Shown here in pieces: positions 8,763 through 18,868 of a stretch of 64,000 nt of DNA. The position numbers were made by a program, and so were the translations under genes. The notes beneath the pieces are model-generated. The model was given only the letters and a program-made list of their open reading frames with translations, did no database searches and was not told the origin of the DNA. Numbering within the stretch: the first letter of the stretch is position 1; each line of letters begins with the position of its first letter. This stretch comes from Deltaproteobacteria bacterium (GTDB lineage Bacteria; Desulfobacterota; Binatia; UTPRO1). Where the stretch lies: positions 1 through 64,000 of the forward strand of contig JADYZW010000036.1 in NCBI GenBank assembly GCA_020852955.1. The letters run 5' to 3'.

Positions 8763-8766
<4 letters not shown>
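7609..8766 (+). CDS. lpxB: Lipid-A-disaccharide synthase LpxB
   Basis: A 385-residue GT19 enzyme that joins UDP-2,3-diacylglucosamine and lipid X into the lipid A disaccharide at the inner face of the cytoplasmic membrane. Signatures are LVAGEASGDLHGADL, IGGARLRAAGMD, IDFAEFNLALA, YYVSPQVWAWRRGRVRKI, VGHPLLD, LLPGSRAKEMQLLLP, ASGTATLETAL and VPFIGMPNLIAGRGVVPELIQ. The GTG start at 7609 overlaps the oxidoreductase stop, and its own stop overlaps msbA (GTGA), so three genes are translationally coupled. Confidence 0.97.
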
Positions 8767-10576
<1,810 letters not shown>

Positions 10577-10577
<1 letters not shown>

Positions 10578-11296
10578 TGGCGAAGGTCCGCGCGAGACGC
10601 GCCGTCCTGCAGCGCCTCGTGCCGCTCGGCGCGTGGCTGATCGCGCTCGTCCTGCTCCTGCTGCGCCGGACGACGCGCAAGGAGCTGCTGCACGATCGCG
10701 GCCTCTACGAGCGCTGGCGCGCCGGGGAGCGCCTGATCGTCGCGTTCTGGCACGAACACCTGGTCCTGATGCCGTGCTTCGGCTGGTGGCCCCGGGTCTG
10801 CATCATGATCAGCCAGCACCGCGACGGCGAGCTGATCGCGCGCGCGGTGCGGCCGCTCGGCATCGAAGCGGTGCGCGGCTCGTCGACGCGCGGCGGACGC
10901 GGCGCGCTCCGCCAGGTCCTCACCGCCTACCGGGAGGGAGCGAGCCTCGCCTGGACGCCGGACGGCCCGCGCGGCCCACGCCGGGTCGCGAAGCTCGGCG
11001 TGGTGCAGACGGCGCGCGCCACCGGCGCCACGATCGTCCCCGTCGGCGCCGCCGCGCGCTGGCATGGCCGCCTCCGAAGCTGGGACCGCCTGGTGGTGCC
11101 GTGGCCGGGCTCGCGCCTCACCTTCGTGGTGGGCACCCCGGTTCGTGTCGCCGGGAATGCGAGCGACGCCGACCTCGAAGCCGCCCGCGCCCGCCTCGAG
11201 CACGAGCTCGAGCGCGCCCGCATGGAAGCGGAGGCGCGGGTCGGCGGGGCTCGCGCCGCCGCCGCGAATTGCAAGCCCGGATCGTCGTTAGTATGA
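10577..11296 (+). CDS. DUF374 acyltransferase, probable lipid A late acyltransferase
   Basis: A 239-residue DUF374 (lysophospholipid-acyltransferase-like) protein. There is an N-terminal membrane helix (LGAWLIALVLLLL). Conserved blocks are FWHEHLVLMP (acyltransferase H...), SQHRDGELIARAVRPLGIEAVRGSS, TPDGPRGPRRVAKLGVV and GATIVPVGAAA. From family knowledge, DUF374 includes non-LpxL/LpxM lipid A acyltransferases (the LpxJ group, as I recall), and the msbA/waaA context fits. No lpxL or lpxM is seen here. The GTG at 10577 shares one base with the msbA stop; the next gene overlaps by 4 bp. Function is probable, substrate inferred. Confidence 0.85.
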
Positions 11297-11802
11297 CCGC
11301 CGCCATGCCGAACGGTCCCGCCGCCGTGTCTTCCCGCGCGCTCGCCCTCGTCACCGGGCTCGCGCTCGTGCTGGCGACGAGCCCGCTCGCCCGCGCGGCC
11401 GATGCGACCCCCGCCTCCCGGGAGGCGGCGACGCAGCCGCTCGGTCCGAAAGACGCCGTGCGCGCGCTGGCGGAAGGCGAGGACGTCCGCGAGTTCCGCG
11501 CCTTCTGCGACACGTGGATGCGGAAGCTCCAGGAGCGGAACACCTACAACGCGGCCCACATCGTGTGGACGAAGGGCGGCCCGGGAGTGATCGGCGAGTA
11601 CCTCACCTACGGCACCGAGCGCACCTGCCTTGCCCGCGAGGAGCCCGGGAAGGATCCGATCGGGAAGATCACCTACCGCGAGATCAAGTACCGCAAGGAA
11701 GGGCCGAGCGAGTCGGCGGCGATCGGGGCGGCGGGAACGATCGTCGAGCAGACCGACGTCACCGAGATCTTCCGCTACGCCAAGGGCCGCTGGCAATACT
11801 GA
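11293..11802 (+). CDS. Small secreted protein of unknown function between acyltransferase and waaA
   Basis: A 169-residue protein I do not recognise. The ATG at 11293 overlaps the upstream stop by 4 bp. A Sec signal peptide (ALALVTGLALVLATSPLARAADA) implies export. The mature part is hydrophilic and ordered-looking: FRAFCDTWMRKLQERNTYNAAHIVW, then GVIGEYLTYGTERTCLAREE, a beta-rich IGKITYREIKYRKEG and an ending EIFRYAKGRWQY. It has two Cys in the mature part, which could form a disulfide. The ending resembles single-domain periplasmic proteins with a repeated beta sheet, but no family can be named. Its place in the operon suggests an envelope role (inference). Confidence 0.82.
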   Translation: MTAAMPNGPAAVSSRALALVTGLALVLATSPLARAADATPASREAATQPLGPKDAVRALAEGEDVREFRAFCDTWMRKLQERNTYNAAHIVWTKGGPGVIGEYLTYGTERTCLAREEPGKDPIGKITYREIKYRKEGPSESAAIGAAGTIVEQTDVTEIFRYAKGRWQY

Positions 11803-11846
11803 CGGCCGCGCACGAGGACGCGCGCGGGTGGCGGGGCCGCCTGCGG

Positions 11847-13130
11847 ATGCTGAACGTCGCGATGACCGCCGCGGCCGTCGCGCTCGCGCCGGTCGGACTC
11901 GTCGCGCTCGCCCTGCGCCGCGAGTGGCGCACCGGACTCGGCGAGCGCTTCGCGCGCATCCCCGCCACGCCGCGTGGCCAGCGCGCGATCTGGATCCATG
12001 GCGCGTCGGTGGGGGAGCTCACGGCGCTCGCGCCGATCGTCCGCGCGCTCCGCCAGGCGCACGCCGGGGATCGGCTCGTCGTCACCAGCATGACCGTTGG
12101 CGGACGCACCGCCGCCCCGTCGCGCGTGCCCGACGCCGACGCGTGCGTGCTCTTCCCGCTCGACGTCCCGCGCATCGTGGCGCGCGCCCTCGACCGGGTG
12201 CGGCCGTGCCTGGTCCTCTTCAGCGAGACCGAGCTCTGGCCGAACTTCCTCGCCGCCCTGGCGGCGCGCCGCATCCCGGCGATCATGGTGAGCGGCCGGG
12301 TCTCCGCCTCGGCGTTCGCCCGCTACGATCGCTGGCGATGGCTCTTCGCTCCCGCGCTCGCCAGCGTCCGGTGGTTCTGCGTTCAGTCGCTCGAGAGCGC
12401 GCGTCGGCTGGTGGCGCTCGGCGTTCCGGCGGCGCGCGTCGTCGTCACCGGGAGTCTGAAGACCGCGGGCCCGCTCGACCCCGATGCGGCCGCAGGCCCG
12501 ACGCTCGCGAGCCTCGGCGTCGGCGACGCGCCGGTGCTCGTCGCCGCGAGCACCCATCCGGGCGAGGACGAGGTCCTGCTCGCCGCCTTCGTGCGCATCC
12601 GGACCCGCGAGCCGCGGGCGCGCCTCCTCCTCGCGCCCCGCAAGCACGATCGCCTGGCGGACATCGAACGCCTCGCCGCCGCGCACGGCGTGGGGAGCAT
12701 CCGCCGCTCGACGCTCGGGGCCGCCGCGGCCGCGCGCTGGCCGGCCGACGCGCCGATGCTGCTCCTCGACACGCTCGGCGAGCTCGCCGGTCTCTATCGC
12801 GGCGCCCGCCTCGCGTTCGTCGGCGGCACGCTCGATGCGACCGGCGGCCACAACGTGCTCGAGCCCGCGGCGGCCGGCACGTCCGTCGCCGTCGGTCCGA
12901 ACGTGGCGAACGTCGCGGCCGACGTGGCGCGCCTCGCGGCGGGCGGCGCGCTCCTTGGCGCCGCGAACGCGGCCGACCTCGTCGCGCGCCTGCCCGAGCG
13001 CTTCCTCGACTCCGGAGCCGCCGCTGCGGGCGCGCGGGCGGCCGCGATCGTCGCCGAGCGGCAGGGCCCGCTCGCGGTGACGCTCGGCATCATTCGCGGC
13101 ACACTCGCCGCGCAAGGGCGGGGCGCGTGA
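11847..13130 (+). CDS. waaA: 3-deoxy-D-manno-octulosonic acid transferase (Kdo transferase) WaaA
   Basis: A 427-residue GT30 enzyme that adds Kdo to lipid IVA at the inner membrane. The N-terminal membrane helix (VAMTAAAVALAPVGLVALAL) is followed by the acceptor-binding block IWIHGASVGELTALAPIVRAL, which holds the catalytic Glu of SVGE. Further blocks are SETELWPNFLAALAARRIPAIMVSGRVS, AASTHPGEDE and FVGGTLDATGGHNVLEPAAAG. Length equals E. coli WaaA. The ATG at 11847 is the first in-frame ATG after the preceding stop (44-bp gap) and gives the conserved hydrophobic N-terminus. It overlaps lpxK by 4 bp. Confidence 0.95.
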   Translation: MLNVAMTAAAVALAPVGLVALALRREWRTGLGERFARIPATPRGQRAIWIHGASVGELTALAPIVRALRQAHAGDRLVVTSMTVGGRTAAPSRVPDADACVLFPLDVPRIVARALDRVRPCLVLFSETELWPNFLAALAARRIPAIMVSGRVSASAFARYDRWRWLFAPALASVRWFCVQSLESARRLVALGVPAARVVVTGSLKTAGPLDPDAAAGPTLASLGVGDAPVLVAASTHPGEDEVLLAAFVRIRTREPRARLLLAPRKHDRLADIERLAAAHGVGSIRRSTLGAAAAARWPADAPMLLLDTLGELAGLYRGARLAFVGGTLDATGGHNVLEPAAAGTSVAVGPNVANVAADVARLAAGGALLGAANAADLVARLPERFLDSGAAAAGARAAAIVAERQGPLAVTLGIIRGTLAAQGRGA

Positions 13131-14209
13131 GCGACGCGGCGCGTTCGGTCGAACGGCTGTGGGACGGCACCGGGCTCGCGGCCCGCGTCGGCCGCGCCCT
13201 GTTGACGCCGGCCGCCGGTCTGTACGCCGCCGGCCTCGGCGTGCGCAACGCCGCCTACCGCGCCGGCGTGCTGCGCAGCCGCGCCGCCGCCGTTCGCACG
13301 GTCAGCGTCGGCAACGTCCGCGTCGGAGGCACCGGCAAGACGCCCTTCACGCGCTGGCTCGCGACCCGCATCCACGAGCGCGGGGTTCCGGTCGCGATCG
13401 TCACGCGCGGCTATGGCGGCAGCGACCGCGCCGCCCACGTCGTCGGCGACGGCGTCCGGGTCGCGAGCACCGTGCTGCGCTCGGGCGACGAGGCGGTCAT
13501 GCTCGCCCGCACGAGCGGGGTGCCGGTCGTCGCCGGCGCCGATCGGGCGGCGGCCGCGGCACTCGCGATCGCGACGTTCCGCAGCCGGCTGCTCGTCTGC
13601 GACGACGCCTTCCAGCACCGCGCGCTCCGCCGCGACCTCGACCTCGTGCTCGTGGACGCCGGCGAGCGCGGCGGGCTCGGGCGCCTGCTACCGATCGGGC
13701 CGCTGCGCGAGCCGCTGCGCGCCCTCAAACGGGCGCACGTCGTGCTGGTGCGATCGCACGACGACGACGCGGTCGCGCTGCCGCCGGCCGCGTTTCCGGA
13801 GCAGCGCGTGCTGCGGGTGCGCTTCGCGCCGAACGCCCTCGTCCAGCCGGTCGCCGCCGCCTGGCAGGAGATCGGCCTCGCGGCCCTCGCCGGCCAGCGT
13901 GTGCTCGCGGTGACGGCGGTGGCGCGACCGGCGCCGCTCTACGGAGCGCTGCGCTCCTGGGAGGCGGAGCTCGTGCACGTCCTCGAGTACCCCGACCATC
14001 ACGCCTACGACGCGCGGGACTGGCAGGCGATCGCCGGCGCGGCCAAGGACGTCGATCTCATCGTCACGACCGAGAAGGATCTCGTGAAGCTCGAGGCGTT
14101 CCCCTTCGCGCGCGGGAAGTTGGTGGCGGTGCGGCTCGGCGTCGCGGTGGAGGACGCCGACGCCCTCCTGACACGGGTGATCGGCGACACCGGCGGGAGC
14201 GGCGCATGA
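13127..14209 (+). CDS. lpxK: Tetraacyldisaccharide 4'-kinase LpxK
   Basis: A 360-residue membrane-associated P-loop kinase that phosphorylates the 4' position of the lipid A disaccharide. It has the LpxK Walker A VGNVRVGGTGKTPF (~residues 58-75), VTRGYGG, GDEAVMLAR, DDAFQHRALRRDLDLVLVDA and a C-terminal FPDHH-like block (LEYPDHHAYDARDW...TTEKDLVKL). The GTG start overlaps waaA by 4 bp and its stop overlaps gmhB by 4 bp. Length is typical (~330-360). Confidence 0.95.
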   Translation: MSDAARSVERLWDGTGLAARVGRALLTPAAGLYAAGLGVRNAAYRAGVLRSRAAAVRTVSVGNVRVGGTGKTPFTRWLATRIHERGVPVAIVTRGYGGSDRAAHVVGDGVRVASTVLRSGDEAVMLARTSGVPVVAGADRAAAAALAIATFRSRLLVCDDAFQHRALRRDLDLVLVDAGERGGLGRLLPIGPLREPLRALKRAHVVLVRSHDDDAVALPPAAFPEQRVLRVRFAPNALVQPVAAAWQEIGLAALAGQRVLAVTAVARPAPLYGALRSWEAELVHVLEYPDHHAYDARDWQAIAGAAKDVDLIVTTEKDLVKLEAFPFARGKLVAVRLGVAVEDADALLTRVIGDTGGSGA

Positions 14210-14898
14210 GCTCGCGCCGGCGCCGGGCCGCGCGGCCCACGCCCGCCGTCTTCGTGGATCGCGACGGCACTTTGAATCACGAGCGACACTATCTGCGCCG
14301 CGTCGCCGATCTCCGGCTCATCGCCGGCACCGCGGGCGCCGTACGCCGCCTCGACGCCGCGGGCTTCGCCGTGATCGTCGTGACGAATCAGTCCGGCGTC
14401 GCGCGCGGCCTCCTGTCGATCCGCGTCCTGGCGCGCATCCACGACGCGATCGTGCGGCGCCTCGGCCGGGCCGGCGCGCGGCTGACCGCCATCTACGTCT
14501 GCCCGCACCATCCGACGGCCGGCACGCCACCGTTCCGCCGGCCGTGCCGCTGCCGCAAGCCCCGTCCGGGGCTGGTCGAACGCGCCGCGCGCGAGTTCGG
14601 TCTCGACCTGGCGCGCAGTTACTGCGTCGGCGACGGGGCGGTCGACCTCGGCCTCGCGGCGGCGACCGGCACGCGCGGCGTGCTCGTGCGGACGGGTCAC
14701 GGCCGCGCCACCGAAGCGCGTCCGCCGGACGCGCCGATCGCCCACGTCGCCGCGAACTTTCGCGCCGCCGCCGAGTGGATTATAGAAGACGCGCGCCGCG
14801 CGCCCCCGTGGCGCGGACGCGCGCGTGGGCGGCGACGACGCGCGTCCGCGGCGGAGATGCGGACGTCCGGGGAAGGGCGACGTCGCCCGAGGAGGTAG
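14206..14898 (+). CDS. gmhB: D-glycero-D-manno-heptose-1,7-bisphosphate 7-phosphatase GmhB
   Basis: A HAD-superfamily phosphatase of the ADP-heptose pathway, 230 residues. Motif I is VFVDRDGTLNHE with both catalytic Asp. Motif II is VVTNQSGVARG, motif III lies in CRCRKPRPG, and motif IV is VGDGAVDLGLA (usually GDKxSD). The zinc loop CPHHPTAGTPPFRRPCRC has the expected Cys/His ligands. The last ~35 residues are an Arg-rich tail not seen in E. coli GmhB and could be unstructured. The ATG overlaps lpxK by 4 bp. The pathway kinase (25799-26788) and nucleotidyltransferase (31164-31646) are in this window; gmhA is not. Confidence 0.92.
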   Translation: MSSRRRRAARPTPAVFVDRDGTLNHERHYLRRVADLRLIAGTAGAVRRLDAAGFAVIVVTNQSGVARGLLSIRVLARIHDAIVRRLGRAGARLTAIYVCPHHPTAGTPPFRRPCRCRKPRPGLVERAAREFGLDLARSYCVGDGAVDLGLAAATGTRGVLVRTGHGRATEARPPDAPIAHVAANFRAAAEWIIEDARRAPPWRGRARGRRRRASAAEMRTSGEGRRRPRR

Positions 14899-14900
14899 CC

Positions 14901-15071
14901 ATGCCGGTCAGCCAGGAGTTGCTCGACATACTCGCGTGCCCGAAGTGCAAGCAGCCGGTGACGCAGAACGCCGCGGGAACCGGGCTCGTCTGCCAGGCCT
15001 GCCGCCTCGAGTACCCCATCGTGGACGACATCCCCGTGATGCTGATCGACGAGGCCCGGCCCCTCGCGTAG
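14901..15071 (+). CDS. Trm112-family zinc-ribbon protein (YcaR-like)
   Basis: A 56-residue Trm112/YcaR protein with two Cys pairs, LDILACPKCKQPV and LVCQACRLEYPI, and the family ending VDDIPVMLIDEARPL. The family is commonly found next to lpxK (ycaR in E. coli) but its role is unclear; eukaryotic Trm112 activates methyltransferases. The ATG has a strong AGGAGGT Shine-Dalgarno at 14890-14896 and sits 2 bp after the gmhB stop. Confidence 0.9.
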   Translation: MPVSQELLDILACPKCKQPVTQNAAGTGLVCQACRLEYPIVDDIPVMLIDEARPLA

Positions 15072-15126
15072 CGCATCGTCCCGGTCGCGGCGCGGCAACG
15101 CGCCCGTTCGCCGGTGCCTCTACCGC

Positions 15127-16161
15127 ATGACCCGCGACCGCATCCTCCTCGTCCAGACCGGTTTCCTCGGCGACATCATCCTGACGACGCCGCTCGTGGC
15201 GGCCCTGCGCCGCGCGCGGCCGGACACGGAGCTGTGGATGATGGTGACGCCCGCGGGCGCGCCGCTCGTCGCGGCCCATCCGGATCTCGACGGCGTCTTG
15301 GTCGACGACAAGCGCGGCGCGGACCGCGGGATCGCCGGCTTCGCGCGACTCGTGCGGAAGCTCCGCAGGGCGGACGTCACGATCGCGATCGCGGCGCACA
15401 AGTCGGTGCGCACGGCGCTCGGCCTGCGCGCCGCCGGGATCCCGCGGCGGATCGGGTTCGCGAGCGCCCCCGCGGCGGCGCTCTACAGCGAGCGCGTGGT
15501 GCGTCCGGCTGCCGTCCACGACCGCGACCGGCTCCTCGCGCTGCTCGCGCCCTTCGCCATCGCGGCCGTCGATGCCGAGACGGCGCACCCGCGGGTCGCG
15601 CTCGACACGGCGACGCGCGGGCGGGCGCGGGCGCTCCTCGCCGCGCGGGTCGGCGGCCTCCCGCTCGCGGCGCTCTGCCCCGGCTCCGCCTGGCGGACCA
15701 AGCGCTGGCCGCCGCGCGCGTTCGCCGCCCTCGCGCGCGCCCTCGCGGCCGACGGCTACGGCTGCCTTCTCCTCGGGAGCCCCGACGAGCGCGGGCTCAC
15801 CGCCGAGGTGCACGCGGCGGCCGGTGGGGCGACGATCGATCTCGGCGGCGCGACCGACCTGCCGCTCCTCGCCGCGCTCCTCGCGGAAGCGGCGGTCGTC
15901 GTCAGCAACGACAGCGCCCCGATGCACCTCGCGAGCGCGGCCGACGTGCCGCAGGTCGCGGTGTTCTGCGCGACGACGCCCGGACAGGGGTACGGCCCGC
16001 TCGGCCGGCGCGCGGAAGTCGTGGAGCGCGATCTCGCGTGCCGACCGTGCGGGCGCCACGGCGGCGCGCGGTGTCCGCGGGGAACGGACGACTGCATGGA
16101 GCTCGTGACGGTCGACGAGGTGCGGGCGGCCGTCGCGCGGGTGCGAACCCGTGCCGCCTGA
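15127..16161 (+). CDS. GT9 ADP-heptose:LPS heptosyltransferase (WaaF-like)
   Basis: A 344-residue GT9 heptosyltransferase. N-terminal acceptor domain: ILLVQTGFLGDIILTTPLVAALRRARP with the catalytic Asp of GD. C-terminal nucleotide domain: LCPGSAWRTKRWPPRAFAALA, LGSPDERG and VSNDSAPMHLASAADVPQVAVFCATTPGQGYGPLG. WaaF adds the second heptose of the inner core and is the closer match than WaaC because of the PGSAWxTKRWP block (family knowledge). It overlaps the next gene by 11 bp. Acceptor position is inferred. Confidence 0.9.
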   Translation: MTRDRILLVQTGFLGDIILTTPLVAALRRARPDTELWMMVTPAGAPLVAAHPDLDGVLVDDKRGADRGIAGFARLVRKLRRADVTIAIAAHKSVRTALGLRAAGIPRRIGFASAPAAALYSERVVRPAAVHDRDRLLALLAPFAIAAVDAETAHPRVALDTATRGRARALLAARVGGLPLAALCPGSAWRTKRWPPRAFAALARALAADGYGCLLLGSPDERGLTAEVHAAAGGATIDLGGATDLPLLAALLAEAAVVVSNDSAPMHLASAADVPQVAVFCATTPGQGYGPLGRRAEVVERDLACRPCGRHGGARCPRGTDDCMELVTVDEVRAAVARVRTRAA

Positions 16162-17593
16162 CGCCCCGCCGATCGCGGGCCTGGTGCTCGTCGTCGGACA
16201 GTTCGCGCCCGGCGCCGACCCCACGCCGGCCCTGGCGGCGCTCGCCGCCGCACGTCGCGTGCTGGTGCGACCGCCGGAAGTTGCGACGCCGCCGGTGCCC
16301 CCGGGGGTCGAGCTCGTCGTCGAGCGCGCGTACGATCGCACCGTCATGGCAACGCGCGCGCGGCGCGATCCGACGGAGCTCGTGGTCGTCCTCCTCGACG
16401 ACGAGCGCCCTTCCGACCGCCTCGGAACCGCGCTCGCCGAGGTCGCTGGCGACCGCGCCGCGACCGGATGCTGGGCGAGCGCCCGGAGGATCGCGTTCCT
16501 CGATCGCGAGATCCCTGCCGAGGACGCGACCATCGCCTGGCGCGGCGGCGGGAGCCAGGACGGCGCGCCGCGACGCCTCTCCGGCTACCTCGGCACCGTA
16601 CCCGCGACGATCACGGAGACGATCGGCCGCCTCCAGGCGCTCGCGGTCTCGGCCCGGCGGACCGCGCCCGTCGGCGCCGACGACTTCCTGCGGCGCCCGC
16701 TCGCGGCCCTGGCGCGCCGCGTGTGGCGCCGGCGCGGGGTCGGCATGCCCGGCCTCGTCCTCTCGATCGTGGAGACCTACGGGGAGGTGCTCCGCGCCGC
16801 CCAGGCCTGGGAGCGCGAGGGGATCGCCGCGCGCCGCGCCGAGCGCCAGAGCGGCGTCCCGGCGGGCTTCCATTTCTGGCGCACCCCGTGGGGCTCGCTG
16901 ACGCTCCGCGACGGAACGCCGCCCGCGCTCCGGACGGCGCTCCTCGACGCCACGCCGGCCGTCGTCGCCGGGATGCCGCTCGCGGGCGGCCGCGGCGCGG
17001 TCTGGGCCGTGGACCTCGCCGACGGCGAGCGCGGCGTGCTGCGCTGGTATCGGCGCGGCGGCGCGATCCGGCATCTCGTCTACGATCGCTATTTCGGTTG
17101 GACGCCGCGGCCGATTCGCGAACTCGCCGTCACGCACGCGGTCATCGAGCGCGGCGTGCCCGCGCCCGAGGTGCTCGCGGCGCGCGTCGACCGGCTGCCG
17201 TGGGGCTGGTATCGCGGCGCCATCGTGACCCGCGAGGTCCGCGACGCCGCGACCTTCGCGGACGTGCTCCGCCGCACGCGGGCGCCTGAGGAGCGCGCCC
17301 GGGTGCTGGCCGCCGTCGGACGCGCCGTCCGCGACCTCCACGATCGCGGCGTGCACCATCGCGACCTCAACGCCAACAACATCCTCGTGCGCGAGCCCTG
17401 GGCGGTCCCCGCCGTTTCCTTCATCGACTTCGACCGCGCCGAGGTCCGGCGCGCCCTCGGCGCCGGCACGCGCCGGCGCGAGCTGCGGCGCCTGGCGCGC
17501 TCGCTCCGGAAGCTCGCGCGCGGCGGCATGACCCTCGCCGCGGACGACATCGAGCGGCTGCAGCAGGCCTACACGGCGGGAGCACGGGCGTGA
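16151..17593 (+). CDS. KdkA-type Kdo/LPS kinase fused to a degenerate GT2-like domain
   Basis: A 480-residue protein in two parts. Residues ~235-480 are a KdkA/InaA-type LPS kinase: a beta-rich lobe (DLADGERGVLRWYRRGG), the catalytic loop HHRDLNANNILV (Asp405) and the metal-binding FIDFDRAEVRR. KdkA phosphorylates Kdo in the inner core. Residues ~5-230 look like a decayed WaaE/LgtF-type GT2. LVVVLLDDERPSDRL matches WVLNLDADERVSPEL of the intact GT2 at 23917-24690, and RPLAALARRVWRRRG matches RPLWRFMRFYVLRRG, but the N-terminal sugar-nucleotide residues are lost. The GTG at 16151 overlaps the upstream GT9 by 11 bp. Kinase call is good; the first half is a by-eye alignment. Confidence 0.82.
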   Translation: MPPDAPPIAGLVLVVGQFAPGADPTPALAALAAARRVLVRPPEVATPPVPPGVELVVERAYDRTVMATRARRDPTELVVVLLDDERPSDRLGTALAEVAGDRAATGCWASARRIAFLDREIPAEDATIAWRGGGSQDGAPRRLSGYLGTVPATITETIGRLQALAVSARRTAPVGADDFLRRPLAALARRVWRRRGVGMPGLVLSIVETYGEVLRAAQAWEREGIAARRAERQSGVPAGFHFWRTPWGSLTLRDGTPPALRTALLDATPAVVAGMPLAGGRGAVWAVDLADGERGVLRWYRRGGAIRHLVYDRYFGWTPRPIRELAVTHAVIERGVPAPEVLAARVDRLPWGWYRGAIVTREVRDAATFADVLRRTRAPEERARVLAAVGRAVRDLHDRGVHHRDLNANNILVREPWAVPAVSFIDFDRAEVRRALGAGTRRRELRRLARSLRKLARGGMTLAADDIERLQQAYTAGARA

Positions 17594-18867
17594 CGCGGCC
17601 AGGCGCGTGGGATCGGCCGACCCGTATCGTGGTCGCGATCCTCGTGGCGGTGCTCCTCGCGTCGGCCGTCCGCAACATCCGCGAGGACGGCGACTTCCGC
17701 GGCTACATGGAGGTCGGGGAGCTCGTGCTGCGCGGCGCCGACATCTACGCCGAGTCGCGGCCCGACGTGAACACCTGGCCGCCCCTCTACGCCGTCGTCT
17801 GCATCCCCTTCGCGCTGCTCGGCCGCGCGAGCGTCTACCTCGCGCGGGCCGTCTGGCTGGGGCTCAACTTCGCCTGCATCGTCGCGCTGTTCCGGCTGGC
17901 GACGTACCTCGTCTACCGTCGGCCCCTCGTGCTCGCCGCGGCGCCGGGCGCGGTGGCGCTCGCGTCCGGCGCCGTCCTCGGCCCGCTCGTACTCTCCGCG
18001 CGCTTCCTCCTCGGCAATCTCGACCGGCTCCAGATCAACCTGGTGATCCTCGCGGCCTGCCTGCTCGCGATCGCCTGGATCGTGCGCGGCCGCGTCCTCG
18101 CGGGAGGGGCACTCATCGGGTTCGCGGCCGCAGTCAAGGTCCTGCCGGTGTTCTTCCTGCCGTACTTCGCGTGGAAGCGCTGGTGGCGCGCCCTCGGCGC
18201 CGCCCTCGCGACCGGCGCGCTCGCGTCGCTGGCGCCCGCGCTCGTGTTCGGGTGGGAGCGCTTCGCGGCCTACGCCCGGCACTGGCTCGCGTTCTCGGCC
18301 GGCGGCTGGCCGGTCCGCAAGGGGAACCAGAGCGTCTACGCGATGGTCGACCGGCTCTACACGCACGACGCGATCGTGTGGAGCGCGGCGCACAAGCGCC
18401 TGACGGCGTCCGACGACCCGGTCGTGGCGGCGATCGTCTACGGGCTCCTCGCCGCGGTCGTCGTCCTCTTCCTGCGGGCGACGCGCCGGGGCGGACGGGC
18501 GCCGGCGAGCACGGGGGTCGCCATGGAGGCCGCGCTCGTGCTCTGCGTGACGGTTCTCTTCGCGCCGCTCGCCTGGAAGCACTACTTCGTGTTCCTCCTG
18601 CTCGGCCAGTTCGTCCTCTGGCGCGCCGCGTTCGGCTCCGGCTACGGCCTCGACGAGGCCGAGCGCCGGCGCGTCGCCTGGGCGCTCGGCGTTTCCTACG
18701 TGCTGACCACGCTCACCGTGCGCGGCGTCGTCGGCAAGACCCTTGCGCAGACGCTCGAGACGATGTCGGCGGTGACGCTCGGCGGCCTCGTGGTGCTCGG
18801 CGCGCTCCTCTGGGTGCGGGCGCGTGCCGGCGCGCGCGGCGTCGCAGACACCGTCCCCGGGGTCTGA
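17590..18867 (+). CDS. GT87 (DUF2029)-family polytopic glycosyltransferase
   Basis: A 425-residue integral membrane protein with about ten hydrophobic helices. It belongs to the GT87/DUF2029 group of polyprenyl-phosphate-sugar-dependent (GT-C) transferases. Near the N-terminus lies DGDFRGYMEVGELVLRGADIY with acidic residues after the first helix, as in GT-C active loops. PDVNTWPPLYAVVCIPFALLG and GNLDRLQINLVILAACLLA follow, then AAVKVLPVFFLPYFAWKRWW, the block most typical of DUF2029. Predicted to act on the periplasmic face. GTG start overlaps the kinase gene by 4 bp. Sugar and acceptor unknown. Confidence 0.84.
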   Translation: MTRPGAWDRPTRIVVAILVAVLLASAVRNIREDGDFRGYMEVGELVLRGADIYAESRPDVNTWPPLYAVVCIPFALLGRASVYLARAVWLGLNFACIVALFRLATYLVYRRPLVLAAAPGAVALASGAVLGPLVLSARFLLGNLDRLQINLVILAACLLAIAWIVRGRVLAGGALIGFAAAVKVLPVFFLPYFAWKRWWRALGAALATGALASLAPALVFGWERFAAYARHWLAFSAGGWPVRKGNQSVYAMVDRLYTHDAIVWSAAHKRLTASDDPVVAAIVYGLLAAVVVLFLRATRRGGRAPASTGVAMEAALVLCVTVLFAPLAWKHYFVFLLLGQFVLWRAAFGSGYGLDEAERRRVAWALGVSYVLTTLTVRGVVGKTLAQTLETMSAVTLGGLVVLGALLWVRARAGARGVADTVPGV

Positions 18868-18868
18868 C

